From Erysipelotrichaceae bacterium (GTDB lineage: Bacteria > Bacillota_I > Bacilli_A > Erysipelotrichales > Erysipelotrichaceae), in contig JAFRAB010000047.1 in assembly GCA_017405675.1 (NCBI GenBank), positions 59,929 to 123,928 of the forward strand: DNA of 64,000 bases, read 5' to 3'. A program made the position numbers and the translations under genes. The notes under the pieces are model-generated. The model saw nothing but the letters and a program-made list of their open reading frames with translations, did not search any database and was not told the origin of the DNA. The stretch's first letter is position 1; each line of letters opens with the position of its first letter. Positions 1 to 8,058 of this stretch are shown here, piece by piece.

Positions 1-990
1 GTCAAATTTACCGGACATCAGTCTCCGTGCGGCCTTTTCCATTTCTTCCTGGTCGAGTTCTGCTTCTGCTTTCTCAATAAGTGACTCAAGGTCACCCATA
101 CCGAGAATACGTGAAGCCATTCTGTCAGGATAGAAGATATCAAGATCATCGATCTTTTCACCGGTACCGACAAACTTTACCGGTACATCTGTAATTGATC
201 TGACAGAGAGAACGCCACCGCCTCTGGCATCACCATCGAACTTGGTAACGATCAGACCTGTTATCTGCAGCAGATCATCAAAGCTTCTGGCTACATTAAC
301 AATGTCCTGACCTGTCATGGCATCAACTGTCAGCAGAATTTCATCAGGCTTGAATCTGTCCTTGAGGGTTTTCAGTTCAGCCATCAGTTCATCATCAACA
401 TGGAGACGGCCAGCCGTATCTATTAATACCGTGTCATATCCGTTTTTGCGGGCATATTCCAGACCCTGTCTGACAGCTTCCTCAACCTTGACATTTACTC
501 CAAGGGTGAATACTTCAACATCAATCTGCTTTCCCAGTGTCTGCAGCTGTTCAATGGCAGCCGGTCTGATAATGTCAGCGGCAATGATCAGAGGCTTACG
601 TCCCTGTTTTTCCTTGAACAATTTGGAAATCTTAGCGACAGAAGTGGTCTTACCAGTACCCTGTAAGCCCACAACCATTATTGTGGTGATACCGCTTGCC
701 TTGAAATTGACACCTGCTTCAGATTCACCGAGCAGTCTGACGATTTCATCAGAAACGATCTTATATACCTGCTGATCAGGATTCAGGGCCTGTGAGACCT
801 GAACACCAACCATCTGTTCTTTTATTGTATTAATGAAGTTTTTTACTACTGTATAGTTTACGTCAGCTTCCAGCAGGGCAACTCTTATTTCCCTGAGCAT
901 GGCCTCCATGTTCTTTTCGGTAAGTTTATCCTTGCCGGCTATATGTTTGAAGGCGCTTGTAAGTCTGGTGCTTAATGATTCAAATGCCAT
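1..990 (-). CDS. ffh: Signal recognition particle GTPase Ffh (3' end outside window)
   Basis: Binds SRP RNA and signal sequences and delivers ribosome-nascent chain complexes to FtsY at the membrane. The visible 330 codons hold the N domain helices (starting MAFESLSTRL), then the G domain with a P-loop read as GLQGTGKTT, the DTAGR motif, TKFDG and the GTGEKIDDL segment. The stretch ends in KAARRLMSGKFD, the start of the methionine-rich M domain, so roughly the last quarter is missing off the window edge. The ATG at 990 is preceded by TAAGGAG at a good distance. It is transcribed away from the desulfoferrodoxin gene. The usual partner ylxM is not directly upstream. Confidence 0.97.
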   Translation of the reverse strand, partial: MAFESLSTRLTSAFKHIAGKDKLTEKNMEAMLREIRVALLEADVNYTVVKNFINTIKEQMVGVQVSQALNPDQQVYKIVSDEIVRLLGESEAGVNFKASGITTIMVVGLQGTGKTTSVAKISKLFKEKQGRKPLIIAADIIRPAAIEQLQTLGKQIDVEVFTLGVNVKVEEAVRQGLEYARKNGYDTVLIDTAGRLHVDDELMAELKTLKDRFKPDEILLTVDAMTGQDIVNVARSFDDLLQITGLIVTKFDGDARGGGVLSVRSITDVPVKFVGTGEKIDDLDIFYPDRMASRILGMGDLESLIEKAEAELDQEEMEKAARRLMSGKFD

Positions 991-1012
991 ATAAAATCAC
1001 TCCTTACGAGAT

Positions 1013-1021
1013 ATTCTAACA
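1013..1021 (-). promoter_or_regulatory. Extended -10 promoter for ffh
   Basis: On the minus strand the sequence reads TGTTAGAAT, a TGn extended -10 element, about 25 bases before the start codon. No good -35 box is seen, which is common when TGn is present. Confidence 0.5.
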
Positions 1022-1052
1022 TAAATAATTATTTTGGTCATCTGCATATCCC

Positions 1053-1081
1053 TTGTAGCTTTGGTGTTAATTAAGTAAAAT
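1053..1081 (+). promoter_or_regulatory. Promoter for desulfoferrodoxin gene
   Basis: TTGTAG and TAAAAT are separated by exactly 17 bases. The -10 ends 28 bases before the start codon, leaving room for the AAAGGAG ribosome binding site at 1094-1100. Confidence 0.55.
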
Positions 1082-1109
1082 ATAAGTGCATACAAAGGAG
1101 TGCAATAAA

Positions 1110-1490
1110 ATGACAGTAAAATTATTAAAATGTAACGCCTGCGGCAAAATGGTTCTGGAAGTTATCGGCAGTAAATGCCCTACCAAATGCTGCGGTGAAC
1201 CAATGGTTGAATTAGTACCTAACACCTCAGATGGTGCCGGTGAAAAACACGTTCCAGCTGTAACAGTAGAAGGCAGCAAGGTTACTGTTCAGGTCGGAGA
1301 AGTTCTCCATCCAATGCTGGAAGCTCATTACATCAATTTCGTAATTCTGGAAACTGATAAGGGTTATCAGAAACATGATCTGAAGCCTGGCGATCAGCCT
1401 GTTGCTGTATTTGCCTTAGCAGAAGATGAAAAGCCGGTAGCAGCTTATGAGTACTGCAACCTGCATGGTTTCTGGAAAACAGAAATCTAA
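1110..1490 (+). CDS. dfx: Desulfoferrodoxin / superoxide reductase
   Basis: Reduces superoxide to hydrogen peroxide without making oxygen, an anaerobe's route to detoxification. The 126-residue protein has two parts. The N-terminal desulforedoxin-like zone carries CNAC and a later CC pair for an FeS4 centre. The C-terminal zone has the catalytic iron ligands: a His in GEKHVP, the HPMLEAH pair six residues apart, and the CNLH motif near the end. The ATG at 1110 is chosen because AAAGGAG lies nine bases upstream; an in-frame earlier start at 1086 would place that site inside the gene and add residues not expected in the family. Single-gene unit between its own promoter and a terminator. Confidence 0.95.
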   Translation: MTVKLLKCNACGKMVLEVIGSKCPTKCCGEPMVELVPNTSDGAGEKHVPAVTVEGSKVTVQVGEVLHPMLEAHYINFVILETDKGYQKHDLKPGDQPVAVFALAEDEKPVAAYEYCNLHGFWKTEI

Positions 1491-1507
1491 TCCTGTCATG
1501 ACAAAAA

Positions 1508-1542
1508 GAAAAGACATGAGTCAATGATTCATGTCTTTTTTA
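1508..1542. terminator. Bidirectional terminator
   Basis: Stem AAAGACATGA / TCATGTCTTT with a nine-base loop, T-run on the plus side and A-run before it. It sits between two convergent genes, so it can serve both strands. Confidence 0.85.
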
Positions 1543-1546
1543 AGGT

Positions 1547-2332
1547 CTATTTTTCGGTTGTATATATCTTCAGTTCATTAAACGCACTGATAAGTGAATC
1601 AATGTCTCCATAACCTCTGATAAAGAATCCTATATCCAGATCATCAAAAGTTACGACTATGAAATTAGTGCCTTCATCAATTGATTTGACAAACGTTTCA
1701 CAGTAACTGATGACTGCCGTTGCGAGAGGAAGTCTTCTTTCTTCGTATATTTTGTATTCGGCTGTATGACTCTTTACTTCTTCGATAAGCCGGTCAGAAG
1801 TCTTCTTATACAGTATTTTACCCGTACAGTAAACATCTTTATAGTCATTATTCATTACATCAAATTCACTGTCCTCTGCATATAACTGCAATGTATAATT
1901 GCTGCCTTTTTCAAATTCAAGCCAGACAGTTACAGGCAGATCTTCATAATCAAGCATAATGATTTTATTAGGATCATATTCCACTTCAGAACCGTCAAAT
2001 ACTTCCGGATCAAATTCAGGAATAACTGATTTGTTAATATCATATAGTTCCATATCCAGCAGACACATGTAATCGATATTTTCCCATGTCATGTAAATAT
2101 CCATACTGCAGTTTTTAAAATTTCCATCTTCACCAACAGACAGATAGGTTTTCTTTCCCGTTTTTGATTCTGTGAGACTGTTGCGTTTTGATGGGAACAT
2201 CTCCAGATATGCATCAACGATCTTATCATTAACTGTTATGGCATAAATAGTATCAGTACCTGACTTCTCTGCTGTGATTTCCTCAGCACTGTTTACGATC
2301 TTTCGCAGCATCTTTCCATAACCATAATCCAT
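1547..2332 (-). CDS. Hypothetical protein
   Basis: 261 residues from the ATG at 2332. Acidic, mixed alpha/beta composition, no signal peptide, no membrane segment and no motif I recognise. It follows thiI on the same strand with about 100 bases between, so it may be read through from that operon. The start is unsure: the ATG has no convincing ribosome binding site, while the frame stays open for 30 more codons back to a TAA, and an AAAGGAT sequence lies seven bases before an in-frame CTG at about 2389-2391. The true protein may therefore be some 20 residues longer with a non-ATG start. Function unknown. Confidence 0.7.
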   Translation of the reverse strand: MDYGYGKMLRKIVNSAEEITAEKSGTDTIYAITVNDKIVDAYLEMFPSKRNSLTESKTGKKTYLSVGEDGNFKNCSMDIYMTWENIDYMCLLDMELYDINKSVIPEFDPEVFDGSEVEYDPNKIIMLDYEDLPVTVWLEFEKGSNYTLQLYAEDSEFDVMNNDYKDVYCTGKILYKKTSDRLIEEVKSHTAEYKIYEERRLPLATAVISYCETFVKSIDEGTNFIVVTFDDLDIGFFIRGYGDIDSLISAFNELKIYTTEK

Positions 2333-2434
2333 ATCTTCATTTACAGGCGGCTGCTGATATCTGGTATGGTTGTCATTTATGTACAGAATATTATCCTTTT
2401 TTTTCAGTATTTATACATTGTCAGCTGACAGATA

Positions 2435-3637
2435 TTACAGAATGTCTTCTTCATCAAATTTTTTCGTTGGATAAACCATCAGAGTTTCCGTAGTATCTGC
2501 AGCCTCATCAATCAGAGGCTGCCAGTTGAATCTTTCTTCCTGGTTAATAACCTTATTGATATGCGGTCTGGTTACCGGATTCTTAGGTGTAAATATCGTA
2601 CAGCAGTCTTCATATGGCAGAATTGATACATCATAGGTACCTATATTGTTTGCCAGATCAATTATTTCCAATTTGTCATATGTTACAACGGGTCTGATGA
2701 CAGGCATATCAACAACCTTATTGATCACAGACATGCTTTCAAGAGTCTGTGAAGCAACCTGTCCGATGCTTTCACCGTTAACAATAGCCAGACAGCCGTT
2801 CTTTTCAGCGATCTTCTGGGCAATGCGGTACATCATCCTTCTCATTATGGTAATGGCATACTGTTCGTCACAGTTGCGGTATATTTCCAGCTGAGTTTTG
2901 GTAAACGGAACTATGTGCAGTTTGATCCTGCCCTGATAGCCGGAAATGATACGGGCCAGTTCCTTGACCTTATTTAAGGCTTCCTGGGAAGTATATGGCA
3001 TTGAAGCATAGTGGATGCATTCAATTTCCACTCCTCTCTTCATAGTCAGATAACCGGCAACCGGTGAATCTATTCCACCTGATAACATCAGTAATGCCTT
3101 GCCGCCAACACCAACAGGATAACCGCCTAAGCCCATTGTGGTCTCGGCCATCAGATACGTAGCTTCATTTCTGATTTCAACGATAACCGGATAATCAGGC
3201 TCATGAACATCCACCTTTAATCCCGGGCCGTACCGGTGTAATATAGCGGAAGCAACCTTGCGGTTCATCTCATCGGAATGAATCGGGAAATTCTTATTGG
3301 CACGGCGTGTTATCACCTTGAAGGTGCCGCTCTTTCTTGCCATCAGCTTTACGGCAGCTTCCAGAATGGATTCTTCATTATTCTCAGCCTTGATAGTAGG
3401 TGCAAAGCTTCTTAAACCGAATACTTTCTGCAGAATCGGTGCGATTTCCTGCGGATCTGCTTCATTAAGATGAATGTAAACATGGTCTCTGGTTCTTTCA
3501 AAACGCAGCTGCGGGTAATCCTGTAATGCTCTCTGCATGTTGACAGTAAGTCTTTTTATAAAATCGTTTTTATTCTTTCCCTTGGTGCTTAGTTCACCGA
3601 AACGCACCAGTATATATTCATATTTCATTTCATCCAT
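2435..3637 (-). CDS. thiI: tRNA 4-thiouridine synthase ThiI
   Basis: Adenylates U8 of tRNA and transfers sulfur to form s4U; also a possible sulfur carrier for thiamin thiazole synthesis. Of 400 residues, the first 170 or so carry the ferredoxin-like and THUMP RNA-binding domains (start EYILVRFGELSTKGKN). The PP-loop ATPase follows with LSGGIDSPVAGY and later YEDCCTIF. No C-terminal rhodanese domain is present, as in many Gram-positive ThiI proteins that take sulfur straight from a dedicated desulfurase. That desulfurase is the gene just upstream, overlapping by eight bases. AAGGAG 13 bases before the ATG at 3637 supports this start over the ATG at 3628. Confidence 0.96.
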   Translation of the reverse strand: MDEMKYEYILVRFGELSTKGKNKNDFIKRLTVNMQRALQDYPQLRFERTRDHVYIHLNEADPQEIAPILQKVFGLRSFAPTIKAENNEESILEAAVKLMARKSGTFKVITRRANKNFPIHSDEMNRKVASAILHRYGPGLKVDVHEPDYPVIVEIRNEATYLMAETTMGLGGYPVGVGGKALLMLSGGIDSPVAGYLTMKRGVEIECIHYASMPYTSQEALNKVKELARIISGYQGRIKLHIVPFTKTQLEIYRNCDEQYAITIMRRMMYRIAQKIAEKNGCLAIVNGESIGQVASQTLESMSVINKVVDMPVIRPVVTYDKLEIIDLANNIGTYDVSILPYEDCCTIFTPKNPVTRPHINKVINQEERFNWQPLIDEAADTTETLMVYPTKKFDEEDIL

Positions 3638-4751
3638 AAACTCTGATTATCTCCTTGAGATCGTTAACCAGTCCTCTGACATCATCCCAGCTGAGAGTAG
3701 CTGACAATGAAACTCTGACTGTTCCCTTCAGTCTTTTTTCTTCCCTGTACATCCGGGAAATGACATGTGAAACAGCGATGTTGGATTCACATGTACTCTG
3801 GGCACTGACACAGTATCCCTTCATGTGCAGCGCATTCATCATAACCTCACTCTGAATTGTCAGACATGAGAAATTAATAATATACGGTAAGGCATCATCG
3901 GGCGAATTGATCACCACATTTTCCATGCCTTTCAGATGTTCTGTAATATAATCACGGTATTCCGTGACAATTCTGTTTTTTCTCTCCAGATCAGCAAGAG
4001 CCAGTCTCAGGGTCTTTCCCCATACCATGGCACTGCATGAATCAACGGTACCGCCCCTTAAACCCTGTTCCTGAACACCGCCGGAAATTAACGGTGCCAT
4101 CTGCACAGACTGTTTGCGGTATAGTATGCCGCTGCCCTTCAGTCCATAGATTTTATGAGCTGAGAATGAAGCCATGTCAATGCCTTTGAGATCAATGTCC
4201 ATCTTGCCTAAGGCCTGAACACAGTCTACATGCAGAGCACAGTTACGGTAATGTTTTACTATTTCCCTGACTTCATCAATTGGCTGAATGGCTCCGCTTT
4301 CATTATTGACATACATGACAGATACCAGGATGGTATCATCTCTCATCAGCTGTTTCAGTTCTTCAGGATCGATTTTTCCCTGCTGATTTACTTTCAGCCA
4401 TGACACTTCAAAACCGCCATAGGTTTCCAGCCAGCGATAACTGTTAAGGACACTGGAGTGCTCAATTACTGTCGTAATGACGTGTTTGCCCTTATCCTGA
4501 TTTTTCAGGCAGTATCCCTTGATAGCCATGTTGTTGGCTTCACTGGCTCCGGAAGTAAAAATTATCTCATTAGGGTTAACACGCAATAAATCCGCCACTT
4601 GCCGGCGGGATTTATTTATCAGTTTATTGACTTCGAGTCCCTCTGGATAAAGGGACTCGGAGTTTACATAATACTTCTGCAGAACCTTCCCGTAGGTATC
4701 CAGTACTTCCGGATTTATGGGGGTGGTTGACGCAAAGTCAAAATACTTCAT
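3630..4751 (-). CDS. Cysteine desulfurase (NifS/IscS class, ThiI partner)
   Basis: PLP enzyme that takes sulfur from cysteine as an enzyme persulfide. In 373 residues one sees the N-terminal YFDFASTTPINPEV, the SGASEANN and THVDCVQALGK-type cofactor-binding segments (here LHVDCVQALGK), the PLP lysine in FSAHKIYGLKGSG, and the reactive cysteine in SAQSTCES. Its placement just ahead of thiI, with an overlap, points to the dedicated NifZ-like donor for 4-thiouridine; it may also feed MnmA encoded near 60 kb. Its start overlaps the end of ezrA by one base (TAATG), so the three genes are probably one transcript. Confidence 0.95.
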   Translation of the reverse strand: MKYFDFASTTPINPEVLDTYGKVLQKYYVNSESLYPEGLEVNKLINKSRRQVADLLRVNPNEIIFTSGASEANNMAIKGYCLKNQDKGKHVITTVIEHSSVLNSYRWLETYGGFEVSWLKVNQQGKIDPEELKQLMRDDTILVSVMYVNNESGAIQPIDEVREIVKHYRNCALHVDCVQALGKMDIDLKGIDMASFSAHKIYGLKGSGILYRKQSVQMAPLISGGVQEQGLRGGTVDSCSAMVWGKTLRLALADLERKNRIVTEYRDYITEHLKGMENVVINSPDDALPYIINFSCLTIQSEVMMNALHMKGYCVSAQSTCESNIAVSHVISRMYREEKRLKGTVRVSLSATLSWDDVRGLVNDLKEIIRVYG

Positions 4752-6532
4752 TAATTATTTCCTTTTTTCTTGGTTAATTCATCAATTGTTTCCGGATGAA
4801 CCTTGCGGATCGTATTCAGTGCAATCGTTAAAGCCTGAGTGTATTCACCGTTACGGTATGCCAGTTCAGCTCTGGTCAGTTCACTGTCGATTTCCGGATA
4901 AGTTGAACGGTACATGTTACCGATAACAATGGCATTTTCAGCCATGATGGCAGTTCCCAGGATCCTGTTTACACTTTCATACAGCTGTGATACGAAATCA
5001 ACAGCAGCATTCTTCATGGAATTGACCAGTGAAACATTAATTGGAACTTCCTTAAGCTGGTTCTCCAGTCTCTTGATATAATCCTCAGCCTTTACCAGGT
5101 CATTGTTATACTGATCGGAAATGCTTGGAATACGGTTGTTGGTGATCTTGGCCTTGACTTCGTTGAGAACGATTGACAGCTTGGTCAGCTGTTCCTTGGC
5201 GTCCTTTTCATCCTTGCTGGCAGCCATGACTGTTTCAGACATCTTGTTGATGTTGTTGAGGCATACAACGATTTCGGTATTCATCTGATTGAGGTTCAGC
5301 AGTGCGCTGCTGGCTGGAGCATCATTCTTCTGCAGATTATTCATCAGAATATGACACTGCTCATTTAAGGCTCTGACCTTATTGTTGTTGTCTTCAAGCA
5401 CGTCACTGTAATCATTCAGTCCGTATCTTTCAGTCAGGTCATTAAAATTAGCGTTGATATTATCTACGGTCTTGTTAAGGTCGTTGAGATTATTGATCGT
5501 AACTTCCTTAAGTCTTAACAGTTCCTTATATGATTCATTTTCCTTTTCAATCTGGCCTTTCAGCTGATTGAGTCTCTTTTCGCAATCCAGCAGATGTGCA
5601 TTTACATCAGCGATGTCACACTGTTTGATCTTCTTGAGATCATCCTGAAGTGATTCGTTGATCATCTGCAGGTTGGCAGGAATCTGAAGGTGATCCAGAT
5701 AAGCTCCCTGCTTCTTGATTGTTGCATAGCTGTTCCGTACTTCTTCGATTTTCATAGGAACTTCACTCTTGGAGACATTTATCAGTTCAGGAATGCTTTC
5801 AACGATGTTATTCAGATTTTCAATGGCACCCTGGATCTCTTCGATCTTGCCTGGAGCCTGATCAAATCTTGAGGTTGCCATTATGGTTTCAAATTCAGAG
5901 AACTTGTGGTCGATGTCGTTGATCTTGCCGTCGAGTGCTTCCCAGCAGAAAAGATACTGATCTGAATGGGAGTTGATGTTAAGCTTGATGCCATGATAGA
6001 TTTCCTTGAGATCGTTGATCTTTTCTCTCTGAACATTTTCCTGTTCCAGAATAGTGCTCAGTGACTTTTCAAGTTCATCAACTGTTTTTTCAGTCTGTGT
6101 CATTAACTTGGAGATTTCAGCATTGTTATCCTTGGCCATGCCATACTTACGCAGCTGAACATATTCATCTGAATCGGCAATCATGCCCTGCAGTTTCTTC
6201 AGATTAGTCTGAACAAGATCAAACTTGCCCTGTGATTCCTTGACGGTATCGTCAATGTCCTTGTTTACTCTGGCCATAGCCATGGCTCTTGATATATCAA
6301 ATGGTAAAGGTACGCTTTTAAGATTGTTCAGTCTGAATTGGTTTTCTTCATTCTGTTTGACGACACTGGTACGGCTCTTATTTCTCATTAAAACCAATAC
6401 CAGTAAAACGGCAATCACTGCCAGGATAAGATAAAAATACTGGGACTGCATCAGTTCCTGAATTTTGCTCATCATATTGCTGCCCTCAGCTGGGGCTTCT
6501 GTTGTAGTTACTTCAAATGTTCCTATTACCAT
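4751..6532 (-). CDS. ezrA: Septation ring formation regulator EzrA
   Basis: Membrane-anchored divisome protein that modulates FtsZ assembly. The 593-residue protein has a short outside tail, one membrane helix (about residues 27-47, YLILAVIAVLLVLVLM), then a long cytoplasmic region made almost entirely of heptad-rich coiled coil, as expected for the spectrin-like EzrA arch. The ATG at 6532 is preferred over the upstream in-frame codon at 6598 because AGAGGTG lies nine bases before it; a second in-frame methionine lies just before the membrane helix. An extended -10 (TGATACAAT) is 22 bases upstream. The downstream cysteine desulfurase starts in a TAATG overlap. Confidence 0.93.
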   Translation of the reverse strand: MVIGTFEVTTTEAPAEGSNMMSKIQELMQSQYFYLILAVIAVLLVLVLMRNKSRTSVVKQNEENQFRLNNLKSVPLPFDISRAMAMARVNKDIDDTVKESQGKFDLVQTNLKKLQGMIADSDEYVQLRKYGMAKDNNAEISKLMTQTEKTVDELEKSLSTILEQENVQREKINDLKEIYHGIKLNINSHSDQYLFCWEALDGKINDIDHKFSEFETIMATSRFDQAPGKIEEIQGAIENLNNIVESIPELINVSKSEVPMKIEEVRNSYATIKKQGAYLDHLQIPANLQMINESLQDDLKKIKQCDIADVNAHLLDCEKRLNQLKGQIEKENESYKELLRLKEVTINNLNDLNKTVDNINANFNDLTERYGLNDYSDVLEDNNNKVRALNEQCHILMNNLQKNDAPASSALLNLNQMNTEIVVCLNNINKMSETVMAASKDEKDAKEQLTKLSIVLNEVKAKITNNRIPSISDQYNNDLVKAEDYIKRLENQLKEVPINVSLVNSMKNAAVDFVSQLYESVNRILGTAIMAENAIVIGNMYRSTYPEIDSELTRAELAYRNGEYTQALTIALNTIRKVHPETIDELTKKKGNN

Positions 6533-6554
6533 AATTAAAACACCTCTTGTAAAT

Positions 6555-6563
6555 ATTGTATCA
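6555..6563 (-). promoter_or_regulatory. Extended -10 promoter for ezrA
   Basis: Minus-strand TGATACAAT, a TGn extended -10, with a TTTGTTA stretch just upstream of it. It precedes the ezrA start by 22 bases and diverges from the rpsD promoter. Confidence 0.45.
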
Positions 6564-6627
6564 TAACAAAGGGGTCTTAGTAATATAATATACAACAAAA
6601 ATAATATATGTTATTAGCAGTTTTTGA

Positions 6628-6657
6628 TTGACAATAATGATGCATAAATAATATAAT
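6628..6657 (+). promoter_or_regulatory. rpsD promoter
   Basis: Consensus TTGACA at 6628-6633 and TATAAT at 6652-6657, separated by 18 bases. It is the strongest-looking sigma-A promoter in the window and predicts a transcript start near 6664, leaving a leader of about 155 bases. Confidence 0.85.
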
Positions 6658-6663
6658 TATCAA

Positions 6664-6819
6664 GCCGATTATTAGCAGCATACAAAGGTTGCCACAAAGC
6701 GTTGGCCAGTATATTTTGTGAAGAGTAGCTTGCTGCTAAAAGTGAAAACACCTTGGGCCAACACTCCGGCAATTGATTTGTACCTGTTGATGGCATTGTC
6801 ATCAAGGAGGAAAATTATT
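6664..6819 (+). promoter_or_regulatory. rpsD mRNA leader, candidate S4 autoregulatory pseudoknot
   Basis: Two perfect helices cross each other. TTAGCAGCA (6672-6680) pairs with TGCTGCTAA (6731-6739). GTTGGCC (6701-6707), inside the first loop, pairs with GGCCAAC (6756-6762) outside it. That is an H-type pseudoknot topology. S4 is known to repress its own synthesis in Bacillus subtilis and in the E. coli alpha operon by binding a structured, pseudoknotted leader. The link to S4 here is inferred from position and topology; the base pairing itself is read directly. Confidence 0.7.
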
Positions 6820-7431
6820 ATGGCAAGAAACACAGGACCTACCTGGAAGAAATCAAGAAGATTAAACTTCTCAGTACTGGAAACAGGTCAGGAATTAGTT
6901 AAGAGACCGTACATCCCTGGACAGCACGGTTCTTCAACAAGAAGAGTTAAACTCTCAAGCTATGGTCAGCAGTTAGCTGAAAAGCAGAAAATCCGTTTCT
7001 TATACGGTGTAAATGAAAGACAGTTCGCTAATACTTTCTACAAAGCTGTTAAGGCTAAAGGTGTTACCGGTACAGTATTCCTGCAGCTGCTGGAATCACG
7101 TCTGGACAACGTCGTATACAGAATGGGCTTAGCCAGAACCAGAAAAGGCGCTAGACAGTTAGTCAACCACGGTCATATTCTGGTAAACGGCAAGAAAGTT
7201 GACATCCCTTCATACAGCTGCAAGCCTGGTGATAAGATTGCAGTCAAGGAAAAGATGAGAAACGCTGCTGTTATCAAGGAAGCTTTAGAGGCAACTCCAA
7301 ACACTCCTGATTTCGTTACATTTGACGCTGAAAAGATGTCAGGTGAATATGTTAGATTACCTGAACGTAAGGAGTTAAATCAGCAGATTAACGAATTACT
7401 CGTTGTTGAATTCTACAACAGAAAGATGTAA
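6820..7431 (+). CDS. rpsD: 30S ribosomal protein S4
   Basis: Primary 16S rRNA-binding protein that nucleates 30S assembly and shapes decoding accuracy. 203 residues. The N-terminal part lacks the four-cysteine zinc motif found in some S4 proteins (here [19 protein letters not shown]). The S4 RNA-binding domain follows (about residues 93-155: [30 protein letters not shown]). The start is the ATG at 6820, eight bases after AAGGAGG; the frame is open further upstream but that part is the leader RNA. As usual in Bacillota it is a single-gene unit rather than part of an alpha operon. Confidence 0.97.
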   Translation: MARNTGPTWKKSRRLNFSVLETGQELVKRPYIPGQHGSSTRRVKLSSYGQQLAEKQKIRFLYGVNERQFANTFYKAVKAKGVTGTVFLQLLESRLDNVVYRMGLARTRKGARQLVNHGHILVNGKKVDIPSYSCKPGDKIAVKEKMRNAAVIKEALEATPNTPDFVTFDAEKMSGEYVRLPERKELNQQINELLVVEFYNRKM

Positions 7432-7443
7432 TTAAACATGCAG

Positions 7444-7465
7444 AACGGGCGCAAGCCCGTTTTTG
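7444..7465 (+). terminator. rpsD terminator
   Basis: AACGGGC, loop GCAA, GCCCGTTTTT: a compact GNRA-capped hairpin with T-run 12 bases after the stop. Confidence 0.9.
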
Positions 7466-7471
7466 TTATGT

Positions 7472-7508
7472 AAAAAGCTGTACCGTCATATGGCAGTACA
7501 GCTTTTTT
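7472..7508. terminator. Bidirectional terminator
   Basis: AAAAGCTGTAC and GTACAGCTTTT frame a short loop, with A-run and T-run on either side. It backs up the rpsD terminator and serves the convergent lipoprotein gene, whose stop codon overlaps the T-run. Confidence 0.85.
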
Positions 7509-8026
7509 TAGTTTGAACTCGGTTCTTCTTCCGTCCAGGTCAGCCGGAAGAATTCACGGTAGTTTTTGTTTTTATCACGGTTTGTATATGAAACCATGAC
7601 ACTGACATGAATATTAGGTTCATAATCCAACACGGACAGATTCAGACCGGCATAACAGTTCTGGGATAAGTCAACCTGATACGGAATCAGATTGTATTCC
7701 CGGTTTTCCAGCATGCCCAGAGATGGCATCATGCGATCTGTTTCTATTGTTCTGGTCGTATTGTCAACGATCATCAGAACTTTCACATTATATAAGGCGA
7801 TTTTCGGATTATCAATTATCAGATCGTAACGGTATTTGTCTACAAGTTCGTTTCTGACCAGCTGAATATCAAAATTCGGTGAGGATGTTTTCTTTTCTTC
7901 ACTGTCCAGAATGGACTGGTAGTTAGTCAGATAGACATTGTATTTTTCTTCATCCATCTGCTTGGTCTCATTATGACATCCTGCCAGCAGAAATACGCAC
8001 AGCAGCAATACCAGCAGTTTCTTCAT
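7508..8026 (-). CDS. Hypothetical lipoprotein
   Basis: 172 residues. The N-terminus MKKLLVLLLCVFLLAGC is a type II signal peptide with lipobox LLAG-C, so the mature protein should be lipid-anchored outside the membrane at Cys17. The rest is polar with predicted beta character and no domain I recognise. It lies 32 bases after tyrS on the same strand and could be cotranscribed with it, with no evident functional link. Function unknown. Confidence 0.8.
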   Translation of the reverse strand: MKKLLVLLLCVFLLAGCHNETKQMDEEKYNVYLTNYQSILDSEEKKTSSPNFDIQLVRNELVDKYRYDLIIDNPKIALYNVKVLMIVDNTTRTIETDRMMPSLGMLENREYNLIPYQVDLSQNCYAGLNLSVLDYEPNIHVSVMVSYTNRDKNKNYREFFRLTWTEEEPSSN

Positions 8027-8058
8027 CCTCTCACCTCCTTCTTCATTATATATGCAGA

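Noticed and set aside
317..775. Plus-strand frame inside ffh
   Set aside because: Antisense shadow of the SRP GTPase domain; Ser/Thr-rich with no signals.
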